In this document: positions 37,807 through 52,169 of the stretch, piece by piece | Position numbering within the stretch: position 1 is the stretch's first letter | Layout: each line of letters starts with the position of its first letter | Assembly: GCA_016785225.1 (NCBI GenBank) | Contig: JAFBJZ010000660.1 | Coordinates: 1,922,001-1,986,000 of the forward strand | From: Psettodes erumei | Lineage: Eukaryota; Chordata; Actinopteri; Pleuronectiformes; Psettodidae | DNA: 64,000 nucleotides | Reading direction: 5' to 3' | The notes under the pieces: model-generated | Database searches by the model: none | The model's input: the letters and a program-made list of their open reading frames with translations, nothing else | What the model was told of the DNA's origin: nothing | Program-made: the position numbers and the translations under genes

Positions 37807-40800
37807 TCATACACACACATTCTCTTTAATGTCCTTGTGTGGGACCAACAATCTCCTTGTCACAGCTAATTTTTGCCCAATTCTAATCTTATTGAAAAAA
37901 TGCCTGCCAGATGCTTGCGGTCTTTTGACACACGATTTCAAATGATGCTAAATGGCCTCATGGTCTGATGTGTCCAGGGGTTAAGCAGGGCTGTCCTGAT
38001 CAACCTCTGACACCGGGGTCATTCATAAGGTTGTGCTCCAGGCACGGTTCCATTGACAAGGGTCACAGAAAGGGTCATCCTCTCTCCCGCTTTAGTTTTT
38101 ATCCAGTTAGAGCATCAGCAGCTGAATCAGTGTCTGGTGTTCATTGGAACATTAATTGTGCCCATTGATTGGCGTGTAGTTCACCTCAGTGTCCTCTGAG
38201 CACCACACAATGACAGGCTTGTTTTCTGATCTTCGCAAACAGTTATTCTGTTGTCAGCTCTCAAGTAAAGGCTTGCAACGTGGCTACTAAAAAAAACAGT
38301 ATGCTCAAAATCAGGTGGGTGTCACTGACTGCAAAATATCAGTGCCAGCTTTTCCGCATGCCTCTGGCCTACCATAGGAACCCATATCTTGGCTGTGACA
38401 CATTCTGTAGTTTTCTGGCATCAGTTTGGAGTGATTTCCAATCATCCACTCGATTTACAGGCCATGGGAGAGGCACAACCTGTCATTGTACTCTTCACTG
38501 GAGCACATATTGAGGCGAAACAAAAAGCATATTCTGTATTTTTTCTGACAACATGGTCAAACATTTTTCAAAAACAAGTCCAAAATACTAACTGCTTTGT
38601 CGATTTGTATTTATTAAGGTATATGCCATTCAATTTATTACCAGACTACAGTCTACCATTCCCCCAAACAGAATGTTTTTGTCAATTCTCACACAAATGT
38701 CATAAAGAATCTGCAGAGTAGATGACTTAAGCTGACTATTATTGCCACAAAATAAATGGAAAAACATTTACATTCTTGCATGTGTCTCAATCGCCTCAGG
38801 AAATTGAATCATGAGGAACCTCTGCGTGTTTGTACCTGTGGAGATAGTTGCATATTAACAATTTGACTTGATCTTTCCTATATTATTGTGTGTTTGTGTC
38901 GTGGTTACAGGATGACGTTACAAAGGATCTGACTGGTGGATCTCATCGTTCATGCAGATGGGTTTCAGCGCGTTTTGCCTCACACTTCTCACGCTTATGA
39001 AAATGCACCATTGTCATGTATTTTAGAGTAGCCTATGCACCCAGTCTTTTAAATGCAACTTCACAGAGGCTGTTCAGCTTCAGAACTGGGACAACACCCC
39101 CACCCGTTTGAAAATCTAATTAAACTAAACTAGTTTTTATCTGTTCTAAATGACTTCAGAGAAGCCATTCATTATGCCTGCCCTCCAGTCCTGTCACAAA
39201 TACACTCCAGTATTATATTTATTTAATAAATAGGTTAGTAAATGTTTTCTCCTTTTTCCCCCTTTTTTGTTGTCTTCTCTTGTGCATGCTTTGTTGATCT
39301 GAATAAGATGTTTTAGTCCTTATAAGCACGTGGGAAGTGGAGACTCTTACCCCTTGATGTCACCATTTTTTGCCGAAGCTTTTAATCTACCTCGTTGTGA
39401 GGCCACAATCCAATAACATATTTCACCTTAACCACCAGATATGATGAAAGCATAACCAAGTGATCAATGATGGGATTTACACTTTACTTCCCATTTTTTC
39501 CCCTGCTGCACTGCAACCATAGCAACAGGACCAGGATAAATCTACTATTTAGTGAAACGACACAAGAATCACCCCTGGACTTGATCTTCTGCTGTGCTGT
39601 ATTCCTTCTTTTCCCCTCTGCTCGGCTTCAGCAGAAATGATCTAAGAGACAGATAGGAGAAGAAGAGAAATGAACTACTTGTCTGATACCTGGTTTTGGT
39701 AAAAGCAGCGTGAATGGAAATATGAATGATTGCATTTAGCCTGTAACCGGAAAGCTATGGCTCATCCCTTCTGAGATGGAGAAGGGTGCAACGTGCACGT
39801 CATTTTGTAGGATAAAAAAATTAAAGTGGGGTTCAGGGCAAGGCTTTCAACTTTATTGTGTGTGTCAGACACACGGTGTCCCATGAAATGATGAATGAGA
39901 TGATCGTGAGTGTTGTGTTAAATGAGGACATAGGTTTATTCATTTATTTTTCCTACATAGCAGAAAGAAATGAATGATTAGACTTTAATGGTGATCAAAA
40001 GCGAGTGTCAAGCCATTGCTGGTCAGACTCCTCAAACTGTCAATTTACTGTATTACTGTTAACTGATTTGCTCTGTATTGATTAGTGTGCACTGACTTAA
40101 AGCATGTAGAAGTCTTAATTACATACTGTATGTAATAAAGATTATACCATATTATACTTTTTAAAAAAGATTATTATATACTGAAGGAATAGTGGAATAT
40201 TTTGCAGTAGTTTAACTTGAAACTGATTTCCTGTCATATTATATATATTACATATAAGTGATGGTCCTGAAGATGCATGAAATATTCTTTAGCTGACAAG
40301 CTAGAGTGACAAAGTAGTCAGTAGCCTTTCCATGTAAATGTCATTGCAGCCACTGTGGGATTGTCCAAAATCTGAACCAGCAACTCATAAAGCCTCCCAC
40401 ATATGAATGTTTTTACCTGTTAGTCGGTAAATATTTCTAATTAAAACAATGACTCCTCTTACATTGGCAGTGCAGTCTTTAACATATTCAGCATGTGTCA
40501 ACCATCTGTTGTAGCAAAAAAAAACCAACAAAAAACCCTTATTTAAAAGTAGCCATCAACTGATTGAGATGATGGTATATTGGTGTTCCTGTCCTCCATC
40601 ACGCTGCCTGCTCCGGGGATCCCCATCTAATTAGAGCAATGGTGATGAGATGGCCGTGGCACCTGACAGAGAAGGATGTCTACTCAGGAAAAAAGAGATC
40701 GTGTCGACACTGCCTGCTCACAGTCGGGCTCTTCTGCAGTGCTGCTGCACTGGCCGCACACTGCTGATTGATTTGCATTGCAGATTGCATGGACTCGGAG

Positions 40801-43066
40801 AGGACCTGGCTCGCTCTCCTGGCTGTCGCAGGTCTTAAACCCACCATAATCCCCGGCTACAGGCCCAGCACGTTGCTGGTCCTTTCATTAACATGGGAGG
40901 GCCATACACCTGGCCGCCAGACAAAACATTCAAAGTAAATCAGTCGCATTATCTCAATGGTGACCGGGGACATTTGTCCTCCAGCTTGGCGTCTTTGTTT
41001 TGTCTCCGTTGTAATCATTTGCTATAACTTGCCCAGAGATTTTCTCACAATACATAAGTTCAAAGGATGATGGCACTATCGTTGGCCATGACCTCACAAC
41101 ACAATTTATTTTGATGTACTACTGCTACTCCCACTACTAGTTATCAAAAAGTAGCATTCACAAACAGGTATCAGTTCAGATTACAGAATGGAGAGGAAAG
41201 TAAAACAAAAATACTGTATAGATATCGCGCGCGTTGTGCTAAGCATACGAATGTAAGGCATATGTTGTTTTTGGGGGTTTGGTGTGTGCGCCTTCCAGAG
41301 CTGGGATTTTCAGAGCTGAAAGTTGATGCAGTCATTGCACTGAGACAGGTCGTCAGAGGGCAGGAAGGGAAGGATTCCTCAAGAATGCACAATTGGCTCT
41401 ACAGTATCTACAGTCTGTGTAAAATCAGGATGATTGTGGTCATTTGGTTTGGTGCAGGTTTCAGTACTATATTGACACTGGACACATATGTGTGTATTAT
41501 ATTGCAGCTATTCACAGAGTTGTGTCAAACTTCACATTGTATCTTTTGTCGCCTGATGTGCAACTGCTGATATTATACAGAATATGGACAGAACAAGCAG
41601 TTTTCATTAGGTTGTCTTGTAGAGCAGTGGAATTGCAGGGAGATGGAAAGTACGTGATAATTAAAGTGGACATTTTTGTGTCAGTGTTCCTCATCACACT
41701 TATTTCAAATCAAGTTTATTGCACAGCTCATATGCCACGTTCGAAATGGCGTCTGCCCTCGTTTTTATAACAGTGTGATATAACTGGCCACAAGCATCAG
41801 CAATATTAGCACCAGGCCAAATTTGTCGTTTGTCGTTTTGCGAGAGGAAGTAGGAAAAAGACGGTTAAAAAACAAAAGTGTCAGACAAATTAACAACTAT
41901 GACACGTCAGATGCTTTATTTGCATTTTATGAGCCACGTGGTGATATGCACTGTCATCTATGAGTCCTGAAGCCGACATTTCATTTCATGTGTCATTTCT
42001 GAGCAACTTTTACCGAAACCCTAACCTTAACCAAAGCACATTTGTTGGCTCACCCATTCCTCTCGTGTTTTACAAAGCACATTTTGAGAAATTTCACTGT
42101 ATCAACTTTTGGAAATTGAGTTTAAATTTTCTGTCTATTTTGATGGTCTGAAGCCAGTGGATGTATCTCACTTTGATATGCACATTGGCTTGAATCGGCT
42201 GTGATTACCAGAAGGCCACGTAAATGTGGAGACACTTGACATCAGCATACTGGTGTTATTGCAGAGTGTGCCCCTTGTTCACACTTACTAATTAACATTA
42301 CAGCTAACGTCTCTGGAGTGAACTGAGTGACACTGACACAGTCCATGATGTGCAGAATAGCGTAAACAGACCTCTGGTATCTCAAACATGCATTGCCATG
42401 TAATTACTGAAAAGCTGTCCAATTCTACATTGAGCGAGGCCCGGGATTACAGCCGTGAAGCTCAGATGCATGTGGTCAAATAATCTCGTAATGCAAGATC
42501 GTTTGGGCGTAACAGAGTTTGGTCATTTTGTGATCAGAGGTTTTGTGTGGCTCAGGTGCAGCTGCAGTGCTGTCGAAGGTTGTATAAGGGGAAATAAAAT
42601 ATCAGGTGGTGTTGCAGTGCCTGGCATCAATTATGACCAATCAAATTAAATCCTGCCATTCCCCTCAAAAGCAGGGCACTCACCTCGGTGCTGCAGTCAC
42701 CACCTGTTTTTGCACAGTCACAATGAGCCAAAAAATATTAAAAGTACACAGATGGGACAAAAAAAATCACGTGTTCCCAACTAAAGTACAGCTTTACTTT
42801 CCTTAATCTGGGCCATTGTAAAAATACGACCAATAATGTCATCAGCAAATGGCCTTTCAGCCCAAGGTGTCTCTCAAGTGCTTATTTGTGTGAACAGCAA
42901 TTTAATAAACTGAAGGTTTACAAATTGCAGCACTTTCTCTCAATACTGTAGTGTGGTTTGTGGGAGATTTTGTGGGAAACTTGGCTTTAGTTTAAATATA
43001 TCAACCGAATAAACTGAATAAAATATGTGGAGAAATGTAGCTACACCCCCTGCTTGGTCTCCCCAC

Positions 43067-43089
43067 AGAGAGAGAGAGAGAGAGAGAGA
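43067..43089. repeat. AG microsatellite
   Basis: A perfect AG run of about 11 units. Confidence 0.95.
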
Positions 43090-44706
43090 AGAGCCAAACC
43101 ACTGGTCTCTGTCTGTGAGCTGCACTGGCACTTCCAGTGTGATTGGTGTTTACCAAGGCTCTGCCAGGTTTCTGCGTTGGCCAATTTTGTGTTTGCACCT
43201 TTCTCCACCGACTCGATCCCCGGTTGTAATGATAAATGCCAAGATCATACAGTGTAAAGGCTCGTTGCCTTTGCTATATGAAACAAAGGCACCATACTGC
43301 AGAGTACAGCAATGGATTTTACTGTAAGAAAAATGTATTTACAATCCAAGAGTTGACATACTACAGCAGGGCATTTAAAATTGGATGCAAACAGTTGCAG
43401 GTGGAGATGGGAAGCAGTTCCACTACTTTGTTTTCACCTCTTGTTTTCAAAAAGAGCCTTGACATTATCTTGGCTCGTGTCCCACAGGGCTCACCTTATC
43501 TGTCGCATGTCGCCTGTTTCTCCTCACCACCTGCTAGTCCAAGTATCAGCAAAGCACGGCCAAGCCCAGTTTGGGCGTCAGATCCTATTGCCACGGCAGC
43601 AGATGCAAAATATCAAATGGTAATGCGCAGAAGTCATCACAAGTTGATCGTTGTCCAGACAGTACATTTGGATACAGGTTGTATTTCAGTGCCAAACCCG
43701 TCTTTTATGTCCCCCAGACCTACAGTGATTAACTACATTGGCAGTCTTGAATTCTGGCCTCTTGCTGGATTACACCACACTGACCAGAGGTCTTGTTACC
43801 AAAAATCACTTCACTCTGACAACTTTTCAACCAAATATATGACTTTTAGAATTATATAGTTCACTGAAATATAACTATGCAATTCAACAACATGCCATAC
43901 CCACACAGAGGTAAATCAGCTCATCAGTGTGTTCAGCTTCCTTTTTTTCATCTCTTGCGTGTCTGATTTTTGAGGTACAGTCAGCCTTGATATGCAAAAT
44001 AATCTGATTTTAATAATATCTTAAGCTCTTCTTTAATGGCATCAGCAATTGTGCCATAAAAGGATTTAATATATCCTGTCTTAGTATAAGACATGAAAAA
44101 TGGATCATAACCTTCTTAAGAGGCTGTAAGGAATCATCAGATTAGCTCCAAAACAAAGAATTTAGCCCGCTATTCTTTTTACATCCATCACCGCTGCACT
44201 GCCGCTCAGATGACATATATGCTGACCTGAGAGATTTAAAGTCAGAACTGATAACTAATATTCTCCGAGGTGACAGTGGACTGCATTGTAAAGTCCACAT
44301 ATCATCTCGGGAAGGTCAATGGCTTCCATCATAGCCTCAGTAACTGATATCCAGCTCTGCCGGTTTGTGATACAGGAAGTGGTGTACAATTGTGTTTTTT
44401 TAGTAAACTACATTGTATTTAAATGTAGCAATAATTCTTCTGTAATCCAAACATCCTAAAGTCTCGACATGGAATAGTATGTATTTCATTGCAGTAGCTC
44501 TTCTATCTATTGAGAGCAACTATGTATTTGTTTTCGAGCAGAGTGGAAAGTAAAACATCTTGTTGACTCATTATGTTTATTTTATTTGTGTTTTTTAGCA
44601 AAATGTTTGGCTGGGAGAATCTGTTGTGTATAAATAACCACATCCACTGTTATTTCTGTTCTTCCTGGTGTGCATCATAAACACATTTTGGGTTGTGGTT
44701 AGCGGT

Positions 44707-44729
44707 GGGGGGTGGGGGTGGGTTGGGGG
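44707..44729 (+). other. G-quadruplex motif (plus strand)
   Basis: G-runs of 6, 5, 3 and 5 bases with loops of 1, 1 and 2 bases, on the transcribed RNA's sense strand. Confidence 0.65.
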
Positions 44730-45094
44730 TCAAAATTAATGGGCAGTAAGCCAAGCGGTGAACAAGCGGCTATCTCAATGCTGTCACTGTAAAGGCCATT
44801 ATAGCGTTCCATCTGAATTACAAAACCTCTCCAGAGCAAGGTGGGTGCTGCATGGGTGCTTGACTGCCCACCGGATAGCAGAGATAGGTCCCTTCAGTGA
44901 AAGGGTTGAATGGGAGGGTGACCAGGCATCTCCTTCATTATGAGACGTGTCACTGTCAGTCAAAGGCGTGAGTGACAGAAGACCCTATTATCCTCTGAGG
45001 TTCACCTCCATCCTTCAGAGATAGGGCGGCTTTTACAGTTGTCACGGAGGCAGGAAGGACACAAAGAAAGAGCTTCAGCACTGGCGTTAACATA

Positions 45095-45365
45095 GCCCCA
45101 CTCATTAATGCGAGTTGCTTTCACATGCAGCCCTGGCATGCTCACAAATCTGATATTTATTTTATTAATGCATAACAATGAATAGTCTTTATGAGGAAGA
45201 TCTTTTCCGCAGTTCTGAGAAAAGTCTGCTTTTGAAATAGCCGGTAAGTATGTTAAAGCTGGTCCTCCCCAGAGAAAAATTATCTACTTAATTAAAAGGA
45301 CCAGCAGGAAGGGCCTGGAATCATGACGGTATAATTATAAAAGCCCCATTTCTGTTAATCCTTGG
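45095..45365. promoter_or_regulatory. Candidate conserved non-coding element
   Basis: Contains CTCATTAATGCGAG, TTTATTAATGCATAACAATG (POU/SOX-like), CTACTTAATTAAAAGG and CGGTATAATTATAAAAGC. It is distinct from the flanking AT-rich intron in word content and free of microsatellites. Confidence 0.25.
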
Positions 45366-46710
45366 CTCTGCAGCAAGGAGCCTCACATGGCAGAGCCAGG
45401 CCATGGACACTAGTTAAGCACTGAGACCACACAGGGCTTTTACAAGTGGAGGCAGTGGGAGGACGACAGGCCTTTAACTGAGGATGGAGGAAGCTGAGAG
45501 TGAGCCCAGAGGTCTGCTAGAAGCTTTTTACTGCAATGGAGCCTGGGGAGAGAAGCACAGCAAGATCATTCATGAAGGACAGGGAGTCAAGAGGCAAATC
45601 ATTGGCATGCTTATAAGTCAAGTCTATGAATAGAGTTCCAAGCGCTGATGCATTGTTTGACCTATGGGGGAACAGAGCTGTTCCACACAAATCTTGGTTG
45701 TTGTGGATCCATGAAGCAAAGCAAATACTTTCTTACATCGCCCAAAAATATGAATCATCCGTAACAGTCATGATCAGGCATGATTCTTGAAGCTATTCAT
45801 CGAACAGTTAATAAGGGCAGCACATTAGTGCTGAGCTTTGTGCCTGTATGGAGGTGGGTCCTGTGTTTTGCCGGTTCATCTCGGTGCTGGGGCCTTTGAT
45901 TTGTGTCTCACAGCTGGGTCTGGGAATACGTTTCAGTGGGCAGCTGCGGACGCTTAATCTCCCCTGTGCTGACACAGGCTCAATTAATAGATAGCACACT
46001 TTGGGAGTCTGCAAGAAAGTTGTCAGGGCCCCGTCAGATAAATCACTGGAGAGGATTTCACGCTGGCTATCGCAGGCTTTGGCCCCTGTGGCCTGTTTCC
46101 CTTTGTTTGCTTACTTTGAGCTACAGAAGGGTAATGATTTTATAGCAGCCAGGCACACCATTTTTTTTTAGCTTTGTGCTTATCCTGAATTATAGGTGAT
46201 AGTTAACAGAATTTCGGTAAATGTGCTTCTGTTTTTTTTAATGTGGTGAAAGCAATCAGCGTAATTGCTGAATAACACTTCAGAGCTTAATACATCTTTA
46301 ATTTAAACTTTTTATTTAGTCTTTCTAGGCTTTCATACCTCTGAAGTCAATTCTGTTTGAGATTATAAAGTCCGCTCGCTCCTAAAATACCTTTTACTTG
46401 AGGATCATAAGATAAAATGATTTTGTACCCACCAGCCTTTTTCACTGCTTTTATTCCATTTTCTTTTTATCATCTTGTTCATGCTTTCACCGTAATCATA
46501 TGGAGAACTCATGATCTACTTTTGAAAGAAAGGAAAACACTTACCTATTGATTTTGAGGCTTTTTCTTGATTCTTTCAAGCTTCTTCCTTTTTCAGGCAA
46601 ACATCACAGCGATGATTATAACTAGGACTAATGCCTCGTGTTTGTCCATATATGGTTACAGTCTCCCCTTCTGTTCCTCTGGGATTTTGTTTATTAATGG
46701 CAAGAAAAGT

Positions 46711-46960
46711 GCTTTTGCAGAGGATTATGATGATGCAGTGAAGCTGAGCCTTGACCTTTTGGATGTAAAATATCTCCATGTCATATTTTATCCAATTAGA
46801 CATTTGTGGGATTTAAAAAAAAAAATAGGCAATTATTTGGTGAGGTCACAGTGACCTGGAACTTTCACCTTTCACCACCAAATTCTATTCATTTCATCCT
46901 TTGGACCAAGAGAAAGTTTATGCCAAATTATAAGAAATCCCATCAAGGCATTTCTCTTCT
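46711..46960. repeat. Dispersed repeat of the GAGGTCACAGTGACC type
   Basis: Successive motifs are GATGCAGTGAAGCTGAGCC, TTGACCTTTTGGATGTAAAA, TCATATTTTATCCAATTAGA, GTGAGGTCACAGTGACC, TTCACCTTTCACCACCAAAT, TTCATCCTTTGGACCAAG, GTTTATGCCAAATTATAAGA and CATCAAGGCATTTCT. This order matches a repeat I recall as widespread in fish and other vertebrates. An internal A-rich expansion (46816-46826) interrupts it. It overlaps a chance reading frame at 46567-46854 that should not be annotated as a gene. Confidence 0.65.
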
Positions 46961-49900
46961 ATTGCAAACATTCGTTTAATTTTTGCACATCTTTAAATCC
47001 ATATTTCCCAACTGGCTCTATAGTTAAAATGTTCACTATTTAAGGCAAGACATGGAACAACAAAATAAATACAAAGAGGCATTCAGGGAACACACTTACT
47101 GTAACTTGTAGTGTAAACTGCATTATCATAGCATGACATTAACAACGCTAGTCCCCTGCTTATAGTGTATCTTGCATATTATAATGTTAGATTGCGATCG
47201 GTGATCACACTGCATACATTTTTGAACTGTCATTACAGGAACAAATTTATTGTCTGCGATGCAGCGGGATTGAATGTGTTTCTTTTTCTCTCCATAATAT
47301 TGTAAGGTTATATCTTACTGCATGTGTCATGGGTATTAAATCTTTAAAAAATGTATCATGGTGATATTGCTGAGTGATTTAACTTGACAGAAACAAGATG
47401 CCGAATCACACCCCTCTCCGGTGTAGAGAGCTCTGGCAGCAGCTCTTATCACAGACATATATTTCAGCCAGGCTTTACGGTGTCTTGTTAAAATAAAGTC
47501 TTGGGCTGCAGATGTCTCCCCAGTTAAGACCTTTAAAGAAGCCGACTGAAGCGTCATCCAGATATACATGTTTGGAAAACTGGGCAACAATAAATAAAGC
47601 AAATACGGGGTCAAATGCACAACCAAAATGTTCCACTCTTCCACTGTAGCAGTACTTATCAATAACTTTATATTGGTTACTACTACAGGCATTTGACACA
47701 TGCACAGTTCAGCAAAAACAAATATTAATATTACAACGCTCTCTTTGTGACATCAGCAAACACAACTGTTTGCGCTGGTTATTATTCAAGTAGATGATAG
47801 TGTATTCAGTTGATGAGATGAAATGTCAAAGCTTTGGAATCAGCCTGCACTGTATCAGCTGTAGCTTTCCAGTCCTGCTGATGCTGTGATGCATAAAACA
47901 TTGCAACATAAGACATTGCATGTTAGATGTAACCTGAATATATGCTGTAATATTAACCTTGCAGACTACTCTATTCTCGGTCTCAGCAGCAACAGTCAGC
48001 TGCAAATGGAATTTGTGTAAAAATGAGATTTGGTTTTACTGTTGCCCAAATGTTTATAGCGCCCGGTTTAACAGCCATAGAAACTTAATTTAAAATGCCT
48101 GAAATTAGGGTTCCTGATGAAAACCTCCCCTCTCGTTCCGACCTTCCAGTTCAGTCATACTGCCATAGTCATTTATTTGCTGCACTTGGAACAGGACTAT
48201 AAAAATTCACAGCTTGTATTTTCACAGGTAAATAAGGTTAATGATCAAGAAATACAAGAATGCAAAACTACGATGACCTTTTAAATCCATAGCTCTCTGT
48301 GGTTTTGACATGCATTGTGTGTGGCTTTGCAAATGTTAATGTATTGTACAAGGCTGTAGGCTTTGCTGAAGAAGCGCCTTGCACCAGCAAACCCAAAGAA
48401 GCATGCATAATAGCAACAGCTGTTCATGCATTTTAATCCAAAGCAGTGGCCTTTCACTGAATGGTTCCATCTTTCTTCATTTCCACAATTACGAACTTGC
48501 CAGAGAGTTTGGCCTGAAGATCCAGCAGCAGAAGCGGAGGCCATACTTGCTTTCTCTCCTCACCGGCCTTAAAGCTCACTATTCAGATTGCTCAATAATT
48601 ACGTGCATTTGTCTCGACCTGTCTGCCGTTGTTGCTTCTTGGAACAGTGTGTGTATCGAACAAAGTGCTTCTGTTCCAACTCTCACCTCTAGCCAGGTTG
48701 TTCTTAGAAAAGCCATCCTTTACCATCATGCAGCGGGCTCTCTTGGGTGACTCAAAGATGAACTTTGTACAGGGAAGTAATTTATGATGAAACTGGCCAG
48801 GATCTGCTCCGGGGGCTGTGTTTTCGAGCTGTGTTTTCTCAACATTAGTGTGTCCCTTATTAGCCTAATTTCTCAAAGAGGGCAATTTCTTCAGGAGGCG
48901 ACATTTAATTATGTCTGGATGAAAATGTGTGTGTATGTGTGTGTTCTATTGATTCCAAATAGTCCCTCATCTGAGGGGAGCTGGCTGTATGTTCTTAAGG
49001 AACAAAAATATGCAGCTTCCTGTCATTAATATGATGCCAAAACCGCACCAAATGTACGAAAAGCTACACAAAGCAATACATAATTAAAATTAATAATTAA
49101 TTATTCACATCTGGCTCTGACTCTTGGTCTCATCAAAGGAAAGCCCTCAGTGGTCAGCAGTGGGATTATTCTTTGAAATCAGGAAAATAGCATTTTATTA
49201 ATTTTTTTCCCCTCTGTCAGCCAATTTGCCCCTCATCCTCTGAGACTGGTGTTAAGCTTATTAATAGGAGATGCTTCCTGATGGTGGTGGGTTACACGTT
49301 GACTACGTCTTTGCCAGAGATGCACTGCTCCGGTAAAACCCTGCTATGAGAGCTCTGTCAGAATGTGTCAGAAAGTCAGGATCCCCTACAGGCAGGAATT
49401 AACCGCATGCCATGTTTTTCTTGTTAATAATGTTTTGAGTTGTTCAGAAATGCTTTTATTCCCCCCGTGAAAATGGTAAATTGAAATTTCATGCACAATT
49501 TAACTTGTAGACGATTAAGACACAAAAACACACACACAAATGACAAGTGGCCATTTTTGTTTACATCGTGGCCTGATGCTGCATGGACAGGAGCATCTAC
49601 AAGCAGGAAACATCAATGCGTAGATGCACATTTGTACGCACACATAAACACAAGTCGCACTTCAAACTGATTCTGCTGAAAGAAAAAACGATCCAGGAGT
49701 CTCTCATACCATCCAGTCTTCCTGACACTCTGCTGCACTCCCCTCTCTTTCTGTGGCAGTAATAGTAGAGCTGGGGTGCCAAAGGTAATCTAACCTAGGA
49801 GACGAGGCGATAATAGCCACATTGACAGAGTGCTTGTTTGTAATGAGAGACTGGATGAGGAGTCAAAGGTGATATTGAAGGAGGGAGAGGTAGGTGTAGG

Positions 49901-52148
49901 AGGAGGTTTGTGTTTAGCTGTGATTATCAGGGCACCTCACACCCAGAAATGAAAGACAGTTTTGAGACCTAGATGGAGGAGCGGAGGACACAAATGGTGT
50001 ATTTCCATCATACAGGATACCATTCTGTAAGCAGCTGTGATCACAGTCTGAGATGTGAGGACGGCGCCAACTGTATTTCCAAACGGGTTATCAGGAAATA
50101 TGTCGCTTACAGGGGCAGTTGGATGATGTGCCGGGCCCCTTTTCGCTGGTCACCTTCGTGTCCCCAGATACTGAGCTGGTTGTTTCACTGTAACACCAGT
50201 GCAGCTCAGTTTAAGGCAGGCAGAAACGTGCATACAGATCTGCAGACTCTTCCAGTGCTGTGAGGAAATAGAAGCGACAGCCACAGCAAAGGCAGACAAA
50301 CTCAAAAAGAGGCCTATAAGCAAACTGGGCAGCTTTTCACACCTAATTTCAATAATCCTTTGTTGATACACCAAGCCTGATCAGCGCAGAGCAATTTGTC
50401 GCTACAGCGTCGTCAGAATTTAAAATAAGACTGTAACTGTGCCTGTAGATGGACATGGTCTAGTCTCATTTTGTGGTTGGATTGAAGTTTGAAATGGGGT
50501 TAAGTTTATTAGTTACAGTAGAAAAAACGTATTTGATAGATCAGTACAGGGCTAATAAACCTGCCTATAAACAGCCAACCCCCTGGTGGTGTAAAGAATG
50601 CAGACTCCAGGTTTGTCTGTCGGACAGAATGACTCCGCTGCCTCAGACAGACAGTCCTGCAACAACAAGACAGAGCAGTTAAAACAACATCTTTAAAAGG
50701 GAGGTCCGGGGCCGTCACTGTTGTCCCAGGGCGTCCAGCACGGCCGGGGTCTGGCACCGAGTCGTCCGCAGCTGTCGGCCTCCAGGTTTCCAACGACAGT
50801 GTCACATGAGCTGTGGTAACCCAACCTGGCATTCCTTTATGGCCCCGGGAACAACGGCATGAGGAGTGAGCGGTTTCCTAATATGTCCGACTTCAGCCCC
50901 TGCTCCTCAAATCCGACTGCTGTTTTTAGTTAGAGTAGTACGAATAAAGTAGCATCAGTAATTTTGTTCTTCACAGCCCACTATTCTTAGGAGTGGTGAA
51001 AATATTTCATTCTCAATGATTTTTCAGTATCTGTCAACAGAGAGCTGAATGCTGGAAGACTTAATCCCAGCATGATCAACAGTAAACGTACAGTTAGACA
51101 TATTCACAGCTGGAGGGCGTACAGTACAAAGCTTAAGCTGTCTCTTTTTAGCACTTGCAATTGCTTCGTGCTGGTCTCTGCATCCAAACTGTCTAAATTA
51201 GGCTCAGACTGCTCTGTTATCGATATCTGTGATATCTCCAAACAATATGCCGCAATAGTTAAAGCTACGACTGTAACCTCCTGGGTTTCTTTATGCCATT
51301 TCATAGAAAACCCTTGTGATCTTCGCTGACACATTCGTCAACTTGAGCTGAACCGTAGCGATAATAGCAACAGGGCCTCCACTGCGTTGTAGTGGAACTA
51401 GCGATTGTTGTGTCATTTATTCTGGTGCCTGCTTACAGAGCAGTCTCGGGGGAATTGTGAGCCATGTAAGCCTGAGGTATTTTATGTCACTTTGGAGAAT
51501 CACATCTGTGACTATCTGCCTGGCATTCTATTAGTCCAAATCCCATGTTTACCTGGGTATTATGGGTAAAATGGAGATTATTATTCCTTTCCTGGGAACT
51601 TGGTTACAGTAGAGAGTGAGCTCTAGCTCCTGTTGCATCCAAAATTGCTGTGATTAGGACACATAATCCAGTATCATAAGGGAGTAACCACAATAGTTTG
51701 AACATATTCCACCTGACATTTAGTTCAGCCAGATCTCTGATTGGCACTTGATTAGCAACTAATCCATGTCATTATCTCCTTCAACGAAATTAGTTGAGGA
51801 GAAAATGCTGTCGTAAATCACAGAGGTGGAATTGTGGAGGAGCTTTGATCAGCGTACAGCTCTGAGAGTGCTGTTGGGAGAGAGGAAATATGCTGTTGCC
51901 ATGGATACTACCAAAAAAAAAATGGGTGAAAGGAAATATGTGGTTTAATAGTTTGACGAATATGTTTGGTCCTGTGTGGAAAGCCACAGGTCTCAAAAGT
52001 TTTGGTTCCTGCTGCCCGACCTGCCCATGAGAAGAGGTCACAAAGGTCAAAGTTTAGGCCTACTTCATATACTACCTATTCCCCCTCTGTTAGATTATGG
52101 ACTGATACTCAGACTTGTCCATATCCTGCCAGGTAGAATCCAGCTCAA

Positions 52149-52169
52149 CCCCCACCCCCCTCCCACCCC
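52149..52169 (-). other. G-quadruplex motif (minus strand)
   Basis: C-runs of 5, 6, 3 and 4 bases, each separated by one base, on the plus strand. Confidence 0.65.

Noticed and set aside
41700..41760. TCAAGTTTATTGCACAGC as a copy of the common fish CAAGTTTATTT repeat
   Set aside because: The match is too short to separate from chance.
42010..42040. CCCTAACCTTAACC as interstitial telomere
   Set aside because: Only two imperfect units; the same words at 52195 and 57920 are also isolated.
43236..43859. 207-codon open frame on the plus strand, with a V-P-Q-G-S word reminiscent of reverse transcriptases
   Set aside because: Only one short word resembles a reverse-transcriptase motif. The surrounding palm and finger motifs are missing and composition is that of the intron. 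Probably chance; a translated search against retroelement proteins would settle it.
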